Of a stretch of 64,000 bases of DNA, positions 36,166 through 45,198 are shown in pieces. The stretch is from the NCBI RefSeq assembly GCF_029892045.1, contig NZ_CP120367.1, forward strand, positions 124,001-188,000, written 5' to 3'. The stretch is from Sinorhizobium numidicum. GTDB taxonomy: Bacteria > Pseudomonadota > Alphaproteobacteria > Rhizobiales > Rhizobiaceae. The notes under the pieces are model-generated. The model was given only the letters and a program-made list of their open reading frames with translations. It searched no databases and was not told the origin of the DNA. The stretch's first letter is position 1, and every line of letters begins with the position of its first letter. The position numbers and the translations under genes are program-made.

Positions 36166-36901
36166 TGCTGGCGCGAGACATGGCCCTTCGACGCCGCTGA
36201 ACGTTATCATTCCCCTGGCGGGACGGGATTTTGAGCGGCCCGATGGCTCGGTGAAGGCTGAGATGGTGGTTGGTGGCACGACGCTGCTGCGCGCCACATT
36301 GGAGGCACGTCCATGGTGGAGCGCGACCGCAGCGCCCGTCTTCGTTCTGCGGGACACCGCTGCGTCGCAGCGCTTTGCGCGAGAGACGCTCTGTGCGGAG
36401 TACCCTGCGGCGAGGATCGTGTGGTTGTCGCATGCCAGCGGCGGCGCCGCCTGGAGCGCCGTGGCGGGCGCAACGCTGATCGCCCGGCAGGAGGCACCGA
36501 TCATCGTCGATCTTTGCGACATCATATTCGAGAGCGATGCGGATGTGGCCGCAGCTTTCACAGCCGATCCCGCTCTGGGCGGCCTTGCGCTGACCTTCGC
36601 CTCCCGCCATCCGCAATACAGCTACTTGCGGCTTGCGCCGGATGGGCGGATGCAGGAGGCGAAGGAGAAGGTGGTCATCTCCGGGAACGCGTCGGCCGGT
36701 GTTTACGCTTTTCGCGACGTCGCTGTCTTCCATGCGGCTTTTGCGCACAGCCTGCACCATCGCGCGACGCTGTCGCACCAGGGCGCGCTCTTTGTCTGCC
36801 CCATGCTGAACGGCGTTGTGGCTCAGGGGCTCGACGTACGCTGCTTGCCAGCACACAGGGTGTTGGATGTCAAATTAGAGGGGGCCAGCCTGGCCGACTA
36901 G
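36158..36901 (+). CDS. Single-domain nucleotidyltransferase-like protein, divergent signature
   Basis: A 247-residue protein that resembles one domain of the preceding protein: NVIIPLAGRDFERPDGSVKA takes the place of the signature loop, IIVDLCDIIFES the place of the NSDQ motif, and EKVVISGNASAGVYAFRD the EK element. The GxGxR loop and the SDQ are both absent, so catalysis by the usual mechanism is doubtful. It overlaps the tandem gene by eight bases. It could act on a different substrate or serve as a binding partner of the tandem enzyme. Confidence 0.65.
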   Translation: MPDAGARHGPSTPLNVIIPLAGRDFERPDGSVKAEMVVGGTTLLRATLEARPWWSATAAPVFVLRDTAASQRFARETLCAEYPAARIVWLSHASGGAAWSAVAGATLIARQEAPIIVDLCDIIFESDADVAAAFTADPALGGLALTFASRHPQYSYLRLAPDGRMQEAKEKVVISGNASAGVYAFRDVAVFHAAFAHSLHHRATLSHQGALFVCPMLNGVVAQGLDVRCLPAHRVLDVKLEGASLAD

Positions 36902-37095
36902 ACGCGGCATTACCAAGGACTATGGGAAGCAGTGTGGTAGATGATCCAGTGTTGGACGGAGGGTGCCACGCTGTTCCCCAATTTAAGCGCGGCCCGCTAG
37001 TCCGATCCAACGCCCGGGGGCACGGTACGCGAGAGGCGTTGGCACGCTCGCCAGCGATCAGCGACACGCCGTAGAAAGACGGAGGGGAGTTAGCC

Positions 37096-38079
37096 ATGAC
37101 AGCCCAGCCATCCACAAAAGTACCCTCGCTCGCCATCATCATTCCCTGCTTCAACAATGCCGAGACCCTTGCCGAGGCGCTCGCAAGCGCACTCTCGCAG
37201 GACTACCTGGCCTTCGAAGTGCATGTCTGCGACAACGGCTCCTCGGACGGCAGCCGGGAGATCATCGAGGCCCATGCGTCGCCCCGATTGCGGCCGGCGC
37301 TGCACCAGGACACCGTCTCCCGCACCGACAATTGGAACCGCGCCTACGCCGCCGGGTCGCATGCGGATTACCTCGTCACACTGCATGCAGATGATCGTCT
37401 GGCGTCGGGCGCGCTGCAGGCTATTGGGCACGCGGCAAGGCGCCGCCCGGCCTTGGTCCACGGCCGCTTCCGCCAGATCACCTATGACGGCGCGCCCATA
37501 GCCGGTCGCCGCTTCCCGTGGAGCTACAGCAACAATGGCGAAGCGTTCCGGGAGCTGCTGCTGCTCAACAACATGATTGCGATGCCGGGCGCGACCATCC
37601 GAACTGATGTCTTCTTCGAGGCGGGTTGCTGGGACCCTGCCTGGCAGTACCTGCAGGACATGGAGTTGTGGTGGCGTTGCGGCGAGCTTGGCGAGGTGGC
37701 TTATGTCGCAGGGCTTCTCGGCGACCACCGGGCCTACAAGCAGCCACAGGCGCTGCACCGGCATGCCGAGGAGCACCTCCGCTGGGCGGCGGACAAGCTT
37801 TACGCTGCCCCTACCGCCCGCCTGCGTCAAGCGGCGGCGGACGGGCTCGGCGCCTATCTCGACCGGCTGGAGGCAGAAGTGGTGGCGCTGCCGGAGGTGA
37901 GCGCCAACTTGGCCGAGCCGATACGGAACGCCCGCACGGCGCTGGCGAACGGACCCAGCCCTCGTGCGCATGCCCTTCGTCGGCAACGCCTGCTGCGCGC
38001 GCTCGCCGCTTCCCGCTCGGCCGTCGCAAACGTCGTCGAGCGCCTGCCGAACCGCCAAGCTCCCCCGCCTTCATCCTGA
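37096..38079 (+). CDS. Glycosyltransferase family 2
   Basis: A 327-residue GT-A enzyme. SLAIIIPCFNNAETLAEALA starts the fold, HVCDNGSSDGSREIIEAH follows, LVTLHADDRLASGAL carries the DD/DxD metal site near residue 100, and WQYLQDMELWWRCGELG the acceptor-side ED motif near residue 190. AAGACGGAGGGGAGTTAGCC precedes the ATG. The 194-base gap before it holds no gene. As the last gene of this operon it probably transfers the activated group made by the nucleotidyltransferases to the polymer. Confidence 0.85.
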   Translation: MTAQPSTKVPSLAIIIPCFNNAETLAEALASALSQDYLAFEVHVCDNGSSDGSREIIEAHASPRLRPALHQDTVSRTDNWNRAYAAGSHADYLVTLHADDRLASGALQAIGHAARRRPALVHGRFRQITYDGAPIAGRRFPWSYSNNGEAFRELLLLNNMIAMPGATIRTDVFFEAGCWDPAWQYLQDMELWWRCGELGEVAYVAGLLGDHRAYKQPQALHRHAEEHLRWAADKLYAAPTARLRQAAADGLGAYLDRLEAEVVALPEVSANLAEPIRNARTALANGPSPRAHALRRQRLLRALAASRSAVANVVERLPNRQAPPPSS

Positions 38080-38307
38080 ATTGCTCCTTGATGACATTAA
38101 CGGGTAGGGCAACGTTAACGTGGTGTAGATGTGGAAACGGGGGGATGACGAATTCTAACTGTGATCCGTATCCGTCGTCGAAACGGCGGCGGTACCCGGA
38201 GAAAATGCCGTTTTGTTGCAGGAAGTTCACAATGTGTTGGAAACTCGCCGCTGCGGAGCCTACGCGCCTTTCGCAGTCTCTTCCCAAGTCATCCCAAGAG
38301 GTTGCCC

Positions 38308-39363
38308 GTGCAGAACAACAATATTCTCGTCGTCGGTGGTGCCGGCTATATCGGTTCCCATACCTGCCTCCAACTTGCTGAAAAGGGTTATCGGCCGATC
38401 GTTTACGACAACCTCTCGAATGGCCACGAGGAGTTCGTCAAATGGGGCGTGCTTGAAAAGGGGGACATCCGCGACCGGCAGCGTCTCGACGAGGTCCTGG
38501 CGCACCATCAGCCGCGCGCCATCCTGCATTTTGCGGCCATGATCGAGGTCGGCGAATCCGTGAAGGACCCGGCCGCCTTCTACGACAACAATGTGATCGG
38601 CACGCTGACCCTGCTGTCGGCAGCACTCGCAGCCGGGATCGACGCCTTCGTGTTCTCGTCCACCTGCGCGACCTATGGTCTGCCAGACAGCGTGCCCATG
38701 GACGAAAGCCACAAACAGGCGCCGATCAACCCCTATGGCCGGACGAAATGGATTTGCGAGCAAGCACTGAAGGATTACGGCCTCTATAAGGGCATGCGCT
38801 CCGTCATCCTGCGCTACTTCAATGCCGCAGGCGCCGATTTCGAGGGCCGCATCGGTGAATGGCACGAACCGGAGACCCACGCGATACCGCTGGCGATCGA
38901 AGCGGCGCTCGGTCGGCGGGAGGGCTTCAAGGTGTTCGGAACCGATTACGATACCCGCGACGGGACCTGCGTGCGCGACTATATCCATGTCCTCGATCTT
39001 GCGGACGCGCATGTGCGTGCAGTCGACTATCTCCTCGACGGCGGTAAGAGCGTCGAGCTCAACCTTGGAACCGGTACCGGAACAACGGTCAAGGAACTGC
39101 TGAGCGCGATCGAAAAGGTGGCCAAACGGCCGTTCAATGTCGGCTATGCCGGACGACGCGAAGGCGACTCGACGACGCTTGTCGCCAACAACGACAAGGC
39201 CCGCGAGGTGCTTGGCTGGGAGCCGCAATACAATCTCGCGGCAATCACCGAGTCGGCCTGGAACTGGCACTCACGCAGAAATCAGGGCGGAATGCTACGC
39301 GACAGCCTGGCGCACATATCGGATTTCCGACCATCTTCCGATGTGGACGGCTCTGGAGATTGA
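38308..39363 (+). CDS. galE: UDP-glucose 4-epimerase (GalE/ExoB)
   Basis: A 351-residue extended short-chain dehydrogenase that interconverts UDP-glucose and UDP-galactose. NAD-binding GGAGYIG lies at residues 10-16, the catalytic serine in FSSTCATYG, and the YxxxK motif in NPYGRTKW; LRYFNAAGAD and DGTCVRDYIHVLDLADAH are GalE landmarks. The GTG start at 38308 follows AAGAGG; the frame is open further upstream but the fold begins here. It provides UDP-galactose for the ExoY-like priming step. It is separated by 228 bases from the GT2 gene. Confidence 0.9.
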   Translation: MQNNNILVVGGAGYIGSHTCLQLAEKGYRPIVYDNLSNGHEEFVKWGVLEKGDIRDRQRLDEVLAHHQPRAILHFAAMIEVGESVKDPAAFYDNNVIGTLTLLSAALAAGIDAFVFSSTCATYGLPDSVPMDESHKQAPINPYGRTKWICEQALKDYGLYKGMRSVILRYFNAAGADFEGRIGEWHEPETHAIPLAIEAALGRREGFKVFGTDYDTRDGTCVRDYIHVLDLADAHVRAVDYLLDGGKSVELNLGTGTGTTVKELLSAIEKVAKRPFNVGYAGRREGDSTTLVANNDKAREVLGWEPQYNLAAITESAWNWHSRRNQGGMLRDSLAHISDFRPSSDVDGSGD

Positions 39364-39580
39364 TTTTGGAGCCGAGTATTTGAAGAAGACCGAAGGCGAA
39401 GCACCCCGCACGCGTCGCCGGCAAAGAACAGTGATATTCCGTCCAAGCCGCTCGGTGGCCCTCTCGCAAACCTTCGTGCTTAATGAGCTACCATGACCGG
39501 GGATTTTTGCGCTCAAACTAATGTGGAGCGTGCCCATGATTCTGAATGCGATCGCTGACAAACGGCCGGGCCAGTCGAAG

Positions 39581-39646
39581 GCCGGTTTCAAAGGCCGGCA
39601 TTTCGAAGCATGGCTGATCGTGCGTGCAGTCGCCTGGTACCTTCGC
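39581..39646 (+). pseudogene. IS6-family transposase N-terminal relic
   Basis: AGFKGRHFEAWLIVRAVAWY matches the N-terminus of one IS6-family transposase group (FKGRHFxxxVIxxAVRWY...). Only about 22 residues remain. It belongs to another subgroup than the element at 39760, whose N-terminus reads YKRRRFPASVVTHAVWL. Confidence 0.55.
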
Positions 39647-39667
39647 TCTGTTGTTCCCGTTCTGTAC

Positions 39668-39690
39668 TCGCATAATGTATCGAGTGGAAC
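39668..39690 (+). repeat. Copy C of the three-copy motif
   Basis: TCGCATAATGTATCGA followed by GTGGAAC. A TGTTCCCGTT block starts 16 bases upstream, eight bases closer than in copies A and B. Confidence 0.5.
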
Positions 39691-39759
39691 TGAAGCTTGT
39701 GAGCTTATGAGCCAATGAAACGACTTTTGCGGCGGCTACGACGTTCCCGCGCCTCAGAG

Positions 39760-40251
39760 GGTGATGTCAGGTTAACGATAGCTGAAGCCGTTGGCTGATA
39801 ATCGGCAGGCATGATCCAAGCCACTGGCAGTTACAAACGACGTCGTTTTCCGGCCTCGGTTGTTACCCACGCGGTCTGGCTGAAGAAGCTGGGATGCCTG
39901 CCAAAGCGCATCGTCACTGACAGCTTCGCTCCCATGGCGCGGCACGCCAGGTCATGCCGGCCGTCGAGCAGCGATCGCGCAAGGGCCTGAACAATCGCGC
40001 CGAAAATTCGCATTTGCCTTTGCGAAAACGAGAGCGGGTCCTGCAGGGATTTCGATCGCCAGGCGGGCTGCAACGCTTCCTGTCCGTCTTCTCGGCAGTC
40101 CGAAATCTCTTCGTTCCGCCGCACTCGAAACACTCAGCCATCGCCGTCCATCTGCATAGGCGATCGCACATTGAAAGGCCGTTGCCGGCGCGGCCGCCTT
40201 CCCCAGGCGTCGGTCCATAAATATTCCTGGCGCATTTAACCTGACATCACC
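39760..40251 (+). mobile_element. Internally deleted IS6-family element with intact terminal repeats
   Basis: Perfect 16-bp terminal inverted repeats, GGTGATGTCAGGTTAA at 39760-39775 and TTAACCTGACATCACC at 40236-40251, enclose a broken transposase. The coding part starts at ATG 39811 (SYKRRRFPASVVTHAVWL), jumps to KKLGCLPKRIVTDSF (loss of the first catalytic region) and shifts frame near 39950 to KGLNNRAENSHLPLRKRERV. At 492 bp it is well short of a typical IS6 element of about 800 bp. No target duplication is visible at the ends. It cannot move by itself. Confidence 0.8.
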
Positions 40252-40267
40252 AACGGACGTGCTCTAG

Positions 40268-41043
40268 CTATTCTGGAAACATCAGAAGGTTGTAAGAAGC
40301 TACGTCATCAAATCCCATTTTTTTGTACACACAGGATATCCACTGCTACTCGCCTGCAATGTTCCAATTTTCAGGCCCAGTTCAAGGCCGGCTACAGCGG
40401 CTGCTTGGGTCAACGCTGTGCCGATACCCAGCCTACGATGGCTATTTTTGGTCGTAACAAGATAGACCCCGGCAACATTATCGTGCACAAAAAGCTCCGA
40501 GGTTCCAACGATCTCGCCCTCGGAACGCGCTGCAAAGCGGGTCAGCTGTCCGGAAGCGTCAGAGCGATTTTGTTCAGCGTGAAGCATGACGGCAAAATCC
40601 TCTGCAGCGACACCCATGGGCTCGGAATAGCATTGAACCCACGACCCCAGTTCTTCTCCGCCTTCCAACCGTTCTATTGAAACGTTTCCTGCCAGCTTCG
40701 CTGGGGGCCGCAGGTCCTCGAGTTGAACTGCCATCACCGGGACCTTTCCAATCAGTCGGGCACCGGCGTCAACCAGGTCATCACTGGCCGCAGGGTAGCT
40801 ATCCGGCCCTATCCACCAGACTGACGGTCTGCCGCTCAGTTGGGAAACGATGAGAGGAATTTTTTCAACGGCGGCGGCCTCCCTCATCCGGATAACGCCA
40901 TTCAGTTGGGGATGAGGGACCCCTGTCTGATAGGATGTGATGTGCTCATTTGAGCAGTGGACGTTTGAATAATTGAGCCAGTACTGTCGGCAGTTCGCCA
41001 GTATCGCATCCATGTAAGAGTTTAGAGCCGTTTCCGTTGTCAT
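40268..41043 (-). pseudogene. GNAT acetyltransferase with C-terminal frameshift
   Basis: The present frame, from ATG 41043 (with AGGA upstream) to a stop at 40300, gives 247 residues ending SSGYPVCTKKWDLMT. A GNAT fold is seen: NVAGVYLVTTKNSHRRLGIG (acetyl-CoA loop RRLGIG) and ALTQAAAVAGLELG. Just after GYPV the sequence GTGTGTACAAAAAAATG shifts the frame; removing one GT unit restores VYKKMGFDDVASYNLLMFPE, the normal GNAT end, up to a stop at 40268. The dinucleotide and A7 runs suggest slippage. The enzyme may be altered but not necessarily dead, as the core is intact. Confidence 0.7.
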
Positions 41044-41125
41044 GAACATTCCTGCTGGCTTTGTCTTCTGACGATACGGTTCACTGTTTCTGATGACGGT
41101 CAACCGCTCTGTCGCGTTGGCAGAG

Positions 41126-43417
41126 TCAGATGGCTGTCGCGGGCAAGCCCGGGAGCAGCTTGTCCAGGGTGATTGGGAATTCGCGTACGCGGACACCGCT
41201 CGCGTTGTAGACGGCGTTGGCTATTGCTGCGCCTGCACCGCAGACGCCGAGTTCGCCGAGCCCCTTGGCGCCGAGCGGGTTGGCCTTGTCGTCGTATTCA
41301 TCGAGAAAGACGACCTCCATCTCCGGCACGTCGCCGTTGACGGGGACATGATACTCGGCGAGATCGTGGTTGACGAAATGGCCGTAGCGGGGGTCTAGCA
41401 CGGTTTCCTCCATCAGCGCAGCGCCAATGCCCCAGGTCATTCCGCCGAGGATCTGCGAGCGTGCGGTCTTGGGGTTGAGGATCCGGCCTGCACCGATCAC
41501 CGACAGCATGCGGCGCATGCGGATCTCGCCCGTGTCGCGATCGACCGCGACTTCCGCGAAGTGCGCTCCATAGGAGTGCTGGGAGTGGGTTCTGTAGCTT
41601 TCCGTGTCGCGGCCGGCGGCGACCGAACCGGTGGCCTCAATGCCGTCGGGGGCAATTCTGCCGATGAGGTCGGTCAGGCTCACGGAACGGTCGCCGACCC
41701 TGACCTCTCCGCCGACGAAGGTCGGCTTGGCGTCGTCCGCGCCACGCAGCGGTGAGCCGCCGCTGAACCGGGCCGCCTCCATGATCCTCTCCTTAAGGGC
41801 GTTGCAGGCGTGGTGCAATGCCGAACCCGCGCTCGCCGCTCCCCAGGAGCCGCCGGAGCCGGCCGTCCGCGGGAAACGGCTGTCGCCGAGCTCGACCTTG
41901 ACTGCGGCGATCGGCACACCGAGGCTTTCTGCCGCAATCTGGGTGAGGATGGTGTAGGTGCCGGTTCCGATATCGGTCATGTCGAGCTCAGCCGTGACCC
42001 GGCCGCTCGCATCGATCGCGACCTTCGCCGTCGTCTCGCCGATATAATTCGGCCGAATGGCGGCTGCCATGCCGTAGCCGATAAGCTTGCGGCCTTCGCG
42101 GATGCGGCCCGGAGTCGGGTTGCGGCGTTCCCAGCCGAAGCGCCGTCCACCTTCCTGCATGCAGGCGACGAGGTTGCGGGTTGAAAACGGAACGCCGCGC
42201 TCCGGGTCTTCGGTCGGCTCGTTGCGGACCCTGAGCTCGATCGGATCGAGGCCGAGCCGCTCGGCGAGTTCATCCACGGCACATTCAAAGGCGAGCATGC
42301 CCGGCGCTTCGCCCGGCGAGCGCATCCATTCGCCGCGATTGAGATCGACGGGGACGAGGCGGTGGCGGGTCAACCGGTTCGGCGCGGCATAAAGCGAGCG
42401 GCCGAAGACCGCGGTCTGCTCGCAGAACTCCTCGAAGCTGGAGGTCGCCGACCAGACATCATGGCCGATCGACGTCAGCCGCCCGTCGCGGTCCGCGCCG
42501 AGACGCACCTGCTGGACCATCTCCGCCCGCTGACCGGCATTGGCAAACATCTGCTGCCGCGTCAGCGCCACCTTGACTGGGCGGCGCAGAACTCTTGCGG
42601 CGAGCGCGGCGAGCACGCCGTCGGCATGGACGATCAACTTCGAGCCGAAACCACCGCCGATGAACGGGCTGACGATGCGAACACGCTCTCGCGGAATGCC
42701 GAGCGTGCTGGCGAGGCCGGCCTGGAAGTTGGCAAGCGTTTGTGCGGACGTATAGATCGTCACCTCGTCGCCCGACCAGACGGCGAGCGTTGCATGCGGC
42801 TCCATCGGGTTGTGGTGCTCGTAGGGCGTCCGATAGGTTGCGTCGACTTTCACCAGGGCAGCGGCGAAAGCCCCATCGAAGTCCCCGATCGCGCTGTCCG
42901 TCTCAAAGCCGGCATTGGTGCGCCGGGGCGTGTAGGCGTCGGCGAGACGCGCCGACAGATCGAAGGCCCCGCGCTCCTCTTCATAGCGCACCCTGATGAG
43001 CCTCGCGGCGGCGCGCGCCGCCTCGAAGGTTTCCGCCACGACGAGCGCCACTGGCTCGTCGTAGAAGCGAACGCGGCTGCTATTGAGAACCGGCCTGGCG
43101 CGGGTGAAGACCTCGGGTACCGTCGGCGTGACCGCTGGGCCGAATTCCGACTGAGCCGGCGCGTTCCGGTGGGTCATGACATGAAGGACGCCGAGGGCCC
43201 GTTCGGCTTCCGCAGTGTCGATCCCGACGATACGACCCTTGGCGATGGCGGCACCGAGGATGTAGCCATACGCGGCCCCATCCAAGGCATGCTCATAGGC
43301 GTAGGTCGCACGGCCGGTGACTTTGAGCGGCCCGTCGACGCGCGCGAGCGGCTGACCGATGAGACCATTGCCGGTCTCGGAGCTACGGTTTTCCCGGATT
43401 ATGGTCTCTGTCATCAT
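41126..43417 (-). CDS. paoC: Aldehyde oxidase/xanthine dehydrogenase-type molybdenum subunit (PaoC-like)
   Basis: A 763-residue molybdopterin-cytosine-dinucleotide subunit of a periplasmic aldehyde oxidoreductase. It has SPFIGGGFGSKLIVHADGVL (moco-binding loop near residue 255), GTGTYTILTQIAAESLGVP and the C-terminal catalytic glutamate region AKGLGELGVCGAGAAIANAV. The size and the three-gene order (iron-sulfur, FAD, Mo subunits) match E. coli PaoABC (YagTSR). The protein has no signal peptide and would be exported with the Tat-dependent small subunit. It ends 83 bases before the GNAT start. Confidence 0.88.
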   Translation of the reverse strand: MMTETIIRENRSSETGNGLIGQPLARVDGPLKVTGRATYAYEHALDGAAYGYILGAAIAKGRIVGIDTAEAERALGVLHVMTHRNAPAQSEFGPAVTPTVPEVFTRARPVLNSSRVRFYDEPVALVVAETFEAARAAARLIRVRYEEERGAFDLSARLADAYTPRRTNAGFETDSAIGDFDGAFAAALVKVDATYRTPYEHHNPMEPHATLAVWSGDEVTIYTSAQTLANFQAGLASTLGIPRERVRIVSPFIGGGFGSKLIVHADGVLAALAARVLRRPVKVALTRQQMFANAGQRAEMVQQVRLGADRDGRLTSIGHDVWSATSSFEEFCEQTAVFGRSLYAAPNRLTRHRLVPVDLNRGEWMRSPGEAPGMLAFECAVDELAERLGLDPIELRVRNEPTEDPERGVPFSTRNLVACMQEGGRRFGWERRNPTPGRIREGRKLIGYGMAAAIRPNYIGETTAKVAIDASGRVTAELDMTDIGTGTYTILTQIAAESLGVPIAAVKVELGDSRFPRTAGSGGSWGAASAGSALHHACNALKERIMEAARFSGGSPLRGADDAKPTFVGGEVRVGDRSVSLTDLIGRIAPDGIEATGSVAAGRDTESYRTHSQHSYGAHFAEVAVDRDTGEIRMRRMLSVIGAGRILNPKTARSQILGGMTWGIGAALMEETVLDPRYGHFVNHDLAEYHVPVNGDVPEMEVVFLDEYDDKANPLGAKGLGELGVCGAGAAIANAVYNASGVRVREFPITLDKLLPGLPATAI

Positions 43418-43423
43418 CGCACC

Positions 43424-44410
43424 TCATGCACCTTCGACAGCCGCGGCGAGCGTCTGCCGGATCGTTCGCTTTGCCAGCGGGATCTTGAAATCATTGCCGC
43501 CACGCCCGACGGCTCCGGCGAGGGCGCTCTCTGCCGCCTCGGTAAAGGCGGCGTCGGCGGCGGCCGTCCCGGCAAGCACGTACTCCGCATCCATCGGGCG
43601 CCACGGCTTTGGTGCAACGCCGCCGATCGCGATGCGGGCGCTCTGTATGCGGTCGCCGCTCTTTTCGACAACGATCGCTACCGAGACGAGCGCAAAGGCG
43701 TAGGAAGCGCGGTCGCGCACCTTGCGGTAGAGCTGCCGGCCGGGAGGCGGGGGCGGCAGGATCGCGCCGGTGATCATCTCGCCGTGGCCGAGTTCCGTCT
43801 CGACATGCGGGGTCGCGGCCGGCAAGCGGTGAAGGTCGCCGATGGGGATCGTGCGGATCGTGCCGTCGGGCAAGGTGGTTTCGACCTCAGCGTCGAGTGC
43901 GGCCATGGCCACAGCCATATCCGAGGGATGCACCGCGATGCAGGCCTCGCTGGCGCCGAGCACAGCGTGCATCCGGTTGAAGCCCTCGAGAGCCGCGCAG
44001 CCCGAACCCGGCTCGCGCTTGTTGCAGGGCATGTTGCCGTCATAGAAATAGGGGCAGCGCGTGCGCTGCAGAAGATTGCCGGCAGTCGAGGCCTTGTTGC
44101 GGATCTGGCCGGAGGCTCCCGCGAGAAGCGCATGCGAGAGCATCGGATAGCGCGATCGCACTCGCGGGTCGGCGGCGAGATCGCTGTTGCGGACCTGCGC
44201 CCCGATCCGAAGGCCGCCTTCCGGCGTCTCGTTGATCTCGTCGAGCGGCAGCCGGCTGATATCGACGAGATGTGCCGGCCGCTCGATCTCCAGCTTCATC
44301 AAGTCGAGAAGATTGGTGCCGCCGCTGATGAACTTCGCTTCGGGCCGGGCCGCCACGGCGGCTGCCGCCGCCTTCACGCTGCTGGCGCGCTCGTAGGTAA
44401 AGGGTTGCAT
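43424..44410 (-). CDS. paoB: FAD-binding subunit of aldehyde oxidase (PaoB-like), with [4Fe-4S] insertion
   Basis: A 328-residue FAD subunit. [20 protein letters not shown] binds FAD, and [20 protein letters not shown] and [19 protein letters not shown] hold the extra cysteines that carry a [4Fe-4S] cluster in PaoB. The ATG at 44410 begins at the typical MQPFTYERA and follows the gene before it by two bases. It passes electrons from the Mo centre via FAD. Confidence 0.88.
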   Translation of the reverse strand: MQPFTYERASSVKAAAAAVAARPEAKFISGGTNLLDLMKLEIERPAHLVDISRLPLDEINETPEGGLRIGAQVRNSDLAADPRVRSRYPMLSHALLAGASGQIRNKASTAGNLLQRTRCPYFYDGNMPCNKREPGSGCAALEGFNRMHAVLGASEACIAVHPSDMAVAMAALDAEVETTLPDGTIRTIPIGDLHRLPAATPHVETELGHGEMITGAILPPPPPGRQLYRKVRDRASYAFALVSVAIVVEKSGDRIQSARIAIGGVAPKPWRPMDAEYVLAGTAAADAAFTEAAESALAGAVGRGGNDFKIPLAKRTIRQTLAAAVEGA

Positions 44411-44412
44411 GC

Positions 44413-45063
44413 TTACACCTCTTTTGCTGCGTCGCGGATTGCTGCGATGATGTTGGGATAGGCAGCACAACGGCAGATATTGCCGCTCATACGCTCACGG
44501 ATCTCTGCTTCGGTAAGCGCATCGGGCCTGGCCGCCCCGTCGGTACTTGCATAGCTCGGCCAGCCGGCCCGGATCTCCTCGAGCATTCCCACCGCCGAAC
44601 AGATCTGCCCCGGTGTGCAATAGCCGCACTGGAAGCCGTCATGAGCGACGAAGGCTGCCTGGACCGGGTGCAGCTCGTCGCCGTCGGCCAGCCCCTCGAT
44701 CGTCGTGATCTCGTCGCCTTCGTGCTGGGCTGCGAGCGAGAGGCAGGAATTGATCCGTCGGCCGTTCACGAGAACGGTGCACGCACCACACTGGCCGTGG
44801 TCACAGCCTTTTTTGGAGCCGGTGAGGCCGAGATGGTTTCGCAGGGCATCAAGCAGGGTCATGCGCGGGTCGAGCTCCAGGGCATGCTCCGTAGCGTTGA
44901 TCCTGAAGGTCATCGGTATTCTCGATATCGGCATGGTGACGCGCTCGGCCGCCGCCGCTGCGTCCTGAGCCCTGACGGGCAAGCCGGATGCCAGGAGGAG
45001 GCAAGTCGCCGCTCCGCCTTCCAAAACCGCCCGGCGCGTAATCCTGAAGTCCGTTTCAGCCAT
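44413..45063 (-). CDS. paoA: [2Fe-2S] subunit of aldehyde oxidase (PaoA-like), Tat-exported
   Basis: A 216-residue iron-sulfur protein. The N-terminal twin-arginine signal [20 protein letters not shown] exports the folded complex to the periplasm. The first cluster lies in [16 protein letters not shown], the second in [12 protein letters not shown] and [12 protein letters not shown]. It is the first gene of the paoABC operon, transcribed leftward, and is preceded by an AraC-family gene on the same strand. Confidence 0.9.
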   Translation of the reverse strand: MAETDFRITRRAVLEGGAATCLLLASGLPVRAQDAAAAAERVTMPISRIPMTFRINATEHALELDPRMTLLDALRNHLGLTGSKKGCDHGQCGACTVLVNGRRINSCLSLAAQHEGDEITTIEGLADGDELHPVQAAFVAHDGFQCGYCTPGQICSAVGMLEEIRAGWPSYASTDGAARPDALTEAEIRERMSGNICRCAAYPNIIAAIRDAAKEV

Positions 45064-45198
45064 GAATGATCTCCCAGTCGCAACGGCGTGATCCCGGAAA
45101 GGGCTTCCACCCTCTGGCGAGCCGGCGACTTGCTTTCTTCGACATCTGGGACTTGGGAGCGCGGGGGATCGCTTTCTGTCAGGAAACCGGAGGCGCTG

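Larger units (their letters stand above)
39364..39759. other. Gap after galE with transposase relic and motif C
   Basis: No gene is intact here. It holds an IS6-family N-terminal relic (39581-39646) directly followed by copy C of the three-copy motif (39668-39690), and then the left end of a second IS6 element (39760). Confidence 0.5.

Noticed and set aside
39760..40251. Target-site duplication of the IS6 remnant
   Set aside because: The 8 bases outside each terminal repeat (CCTCAGAG-like left, AACGGACG right) do not match.
42362..44461. Long plus-strand open frame (about 700 codons) across the aldehyde oxidase genes
   Set aside because: It is antisense to the well-supported paoC and paoB genes, has the Arg/Gly/Asp-rich composition of GC-rich shadow frames, and shows no family motif.
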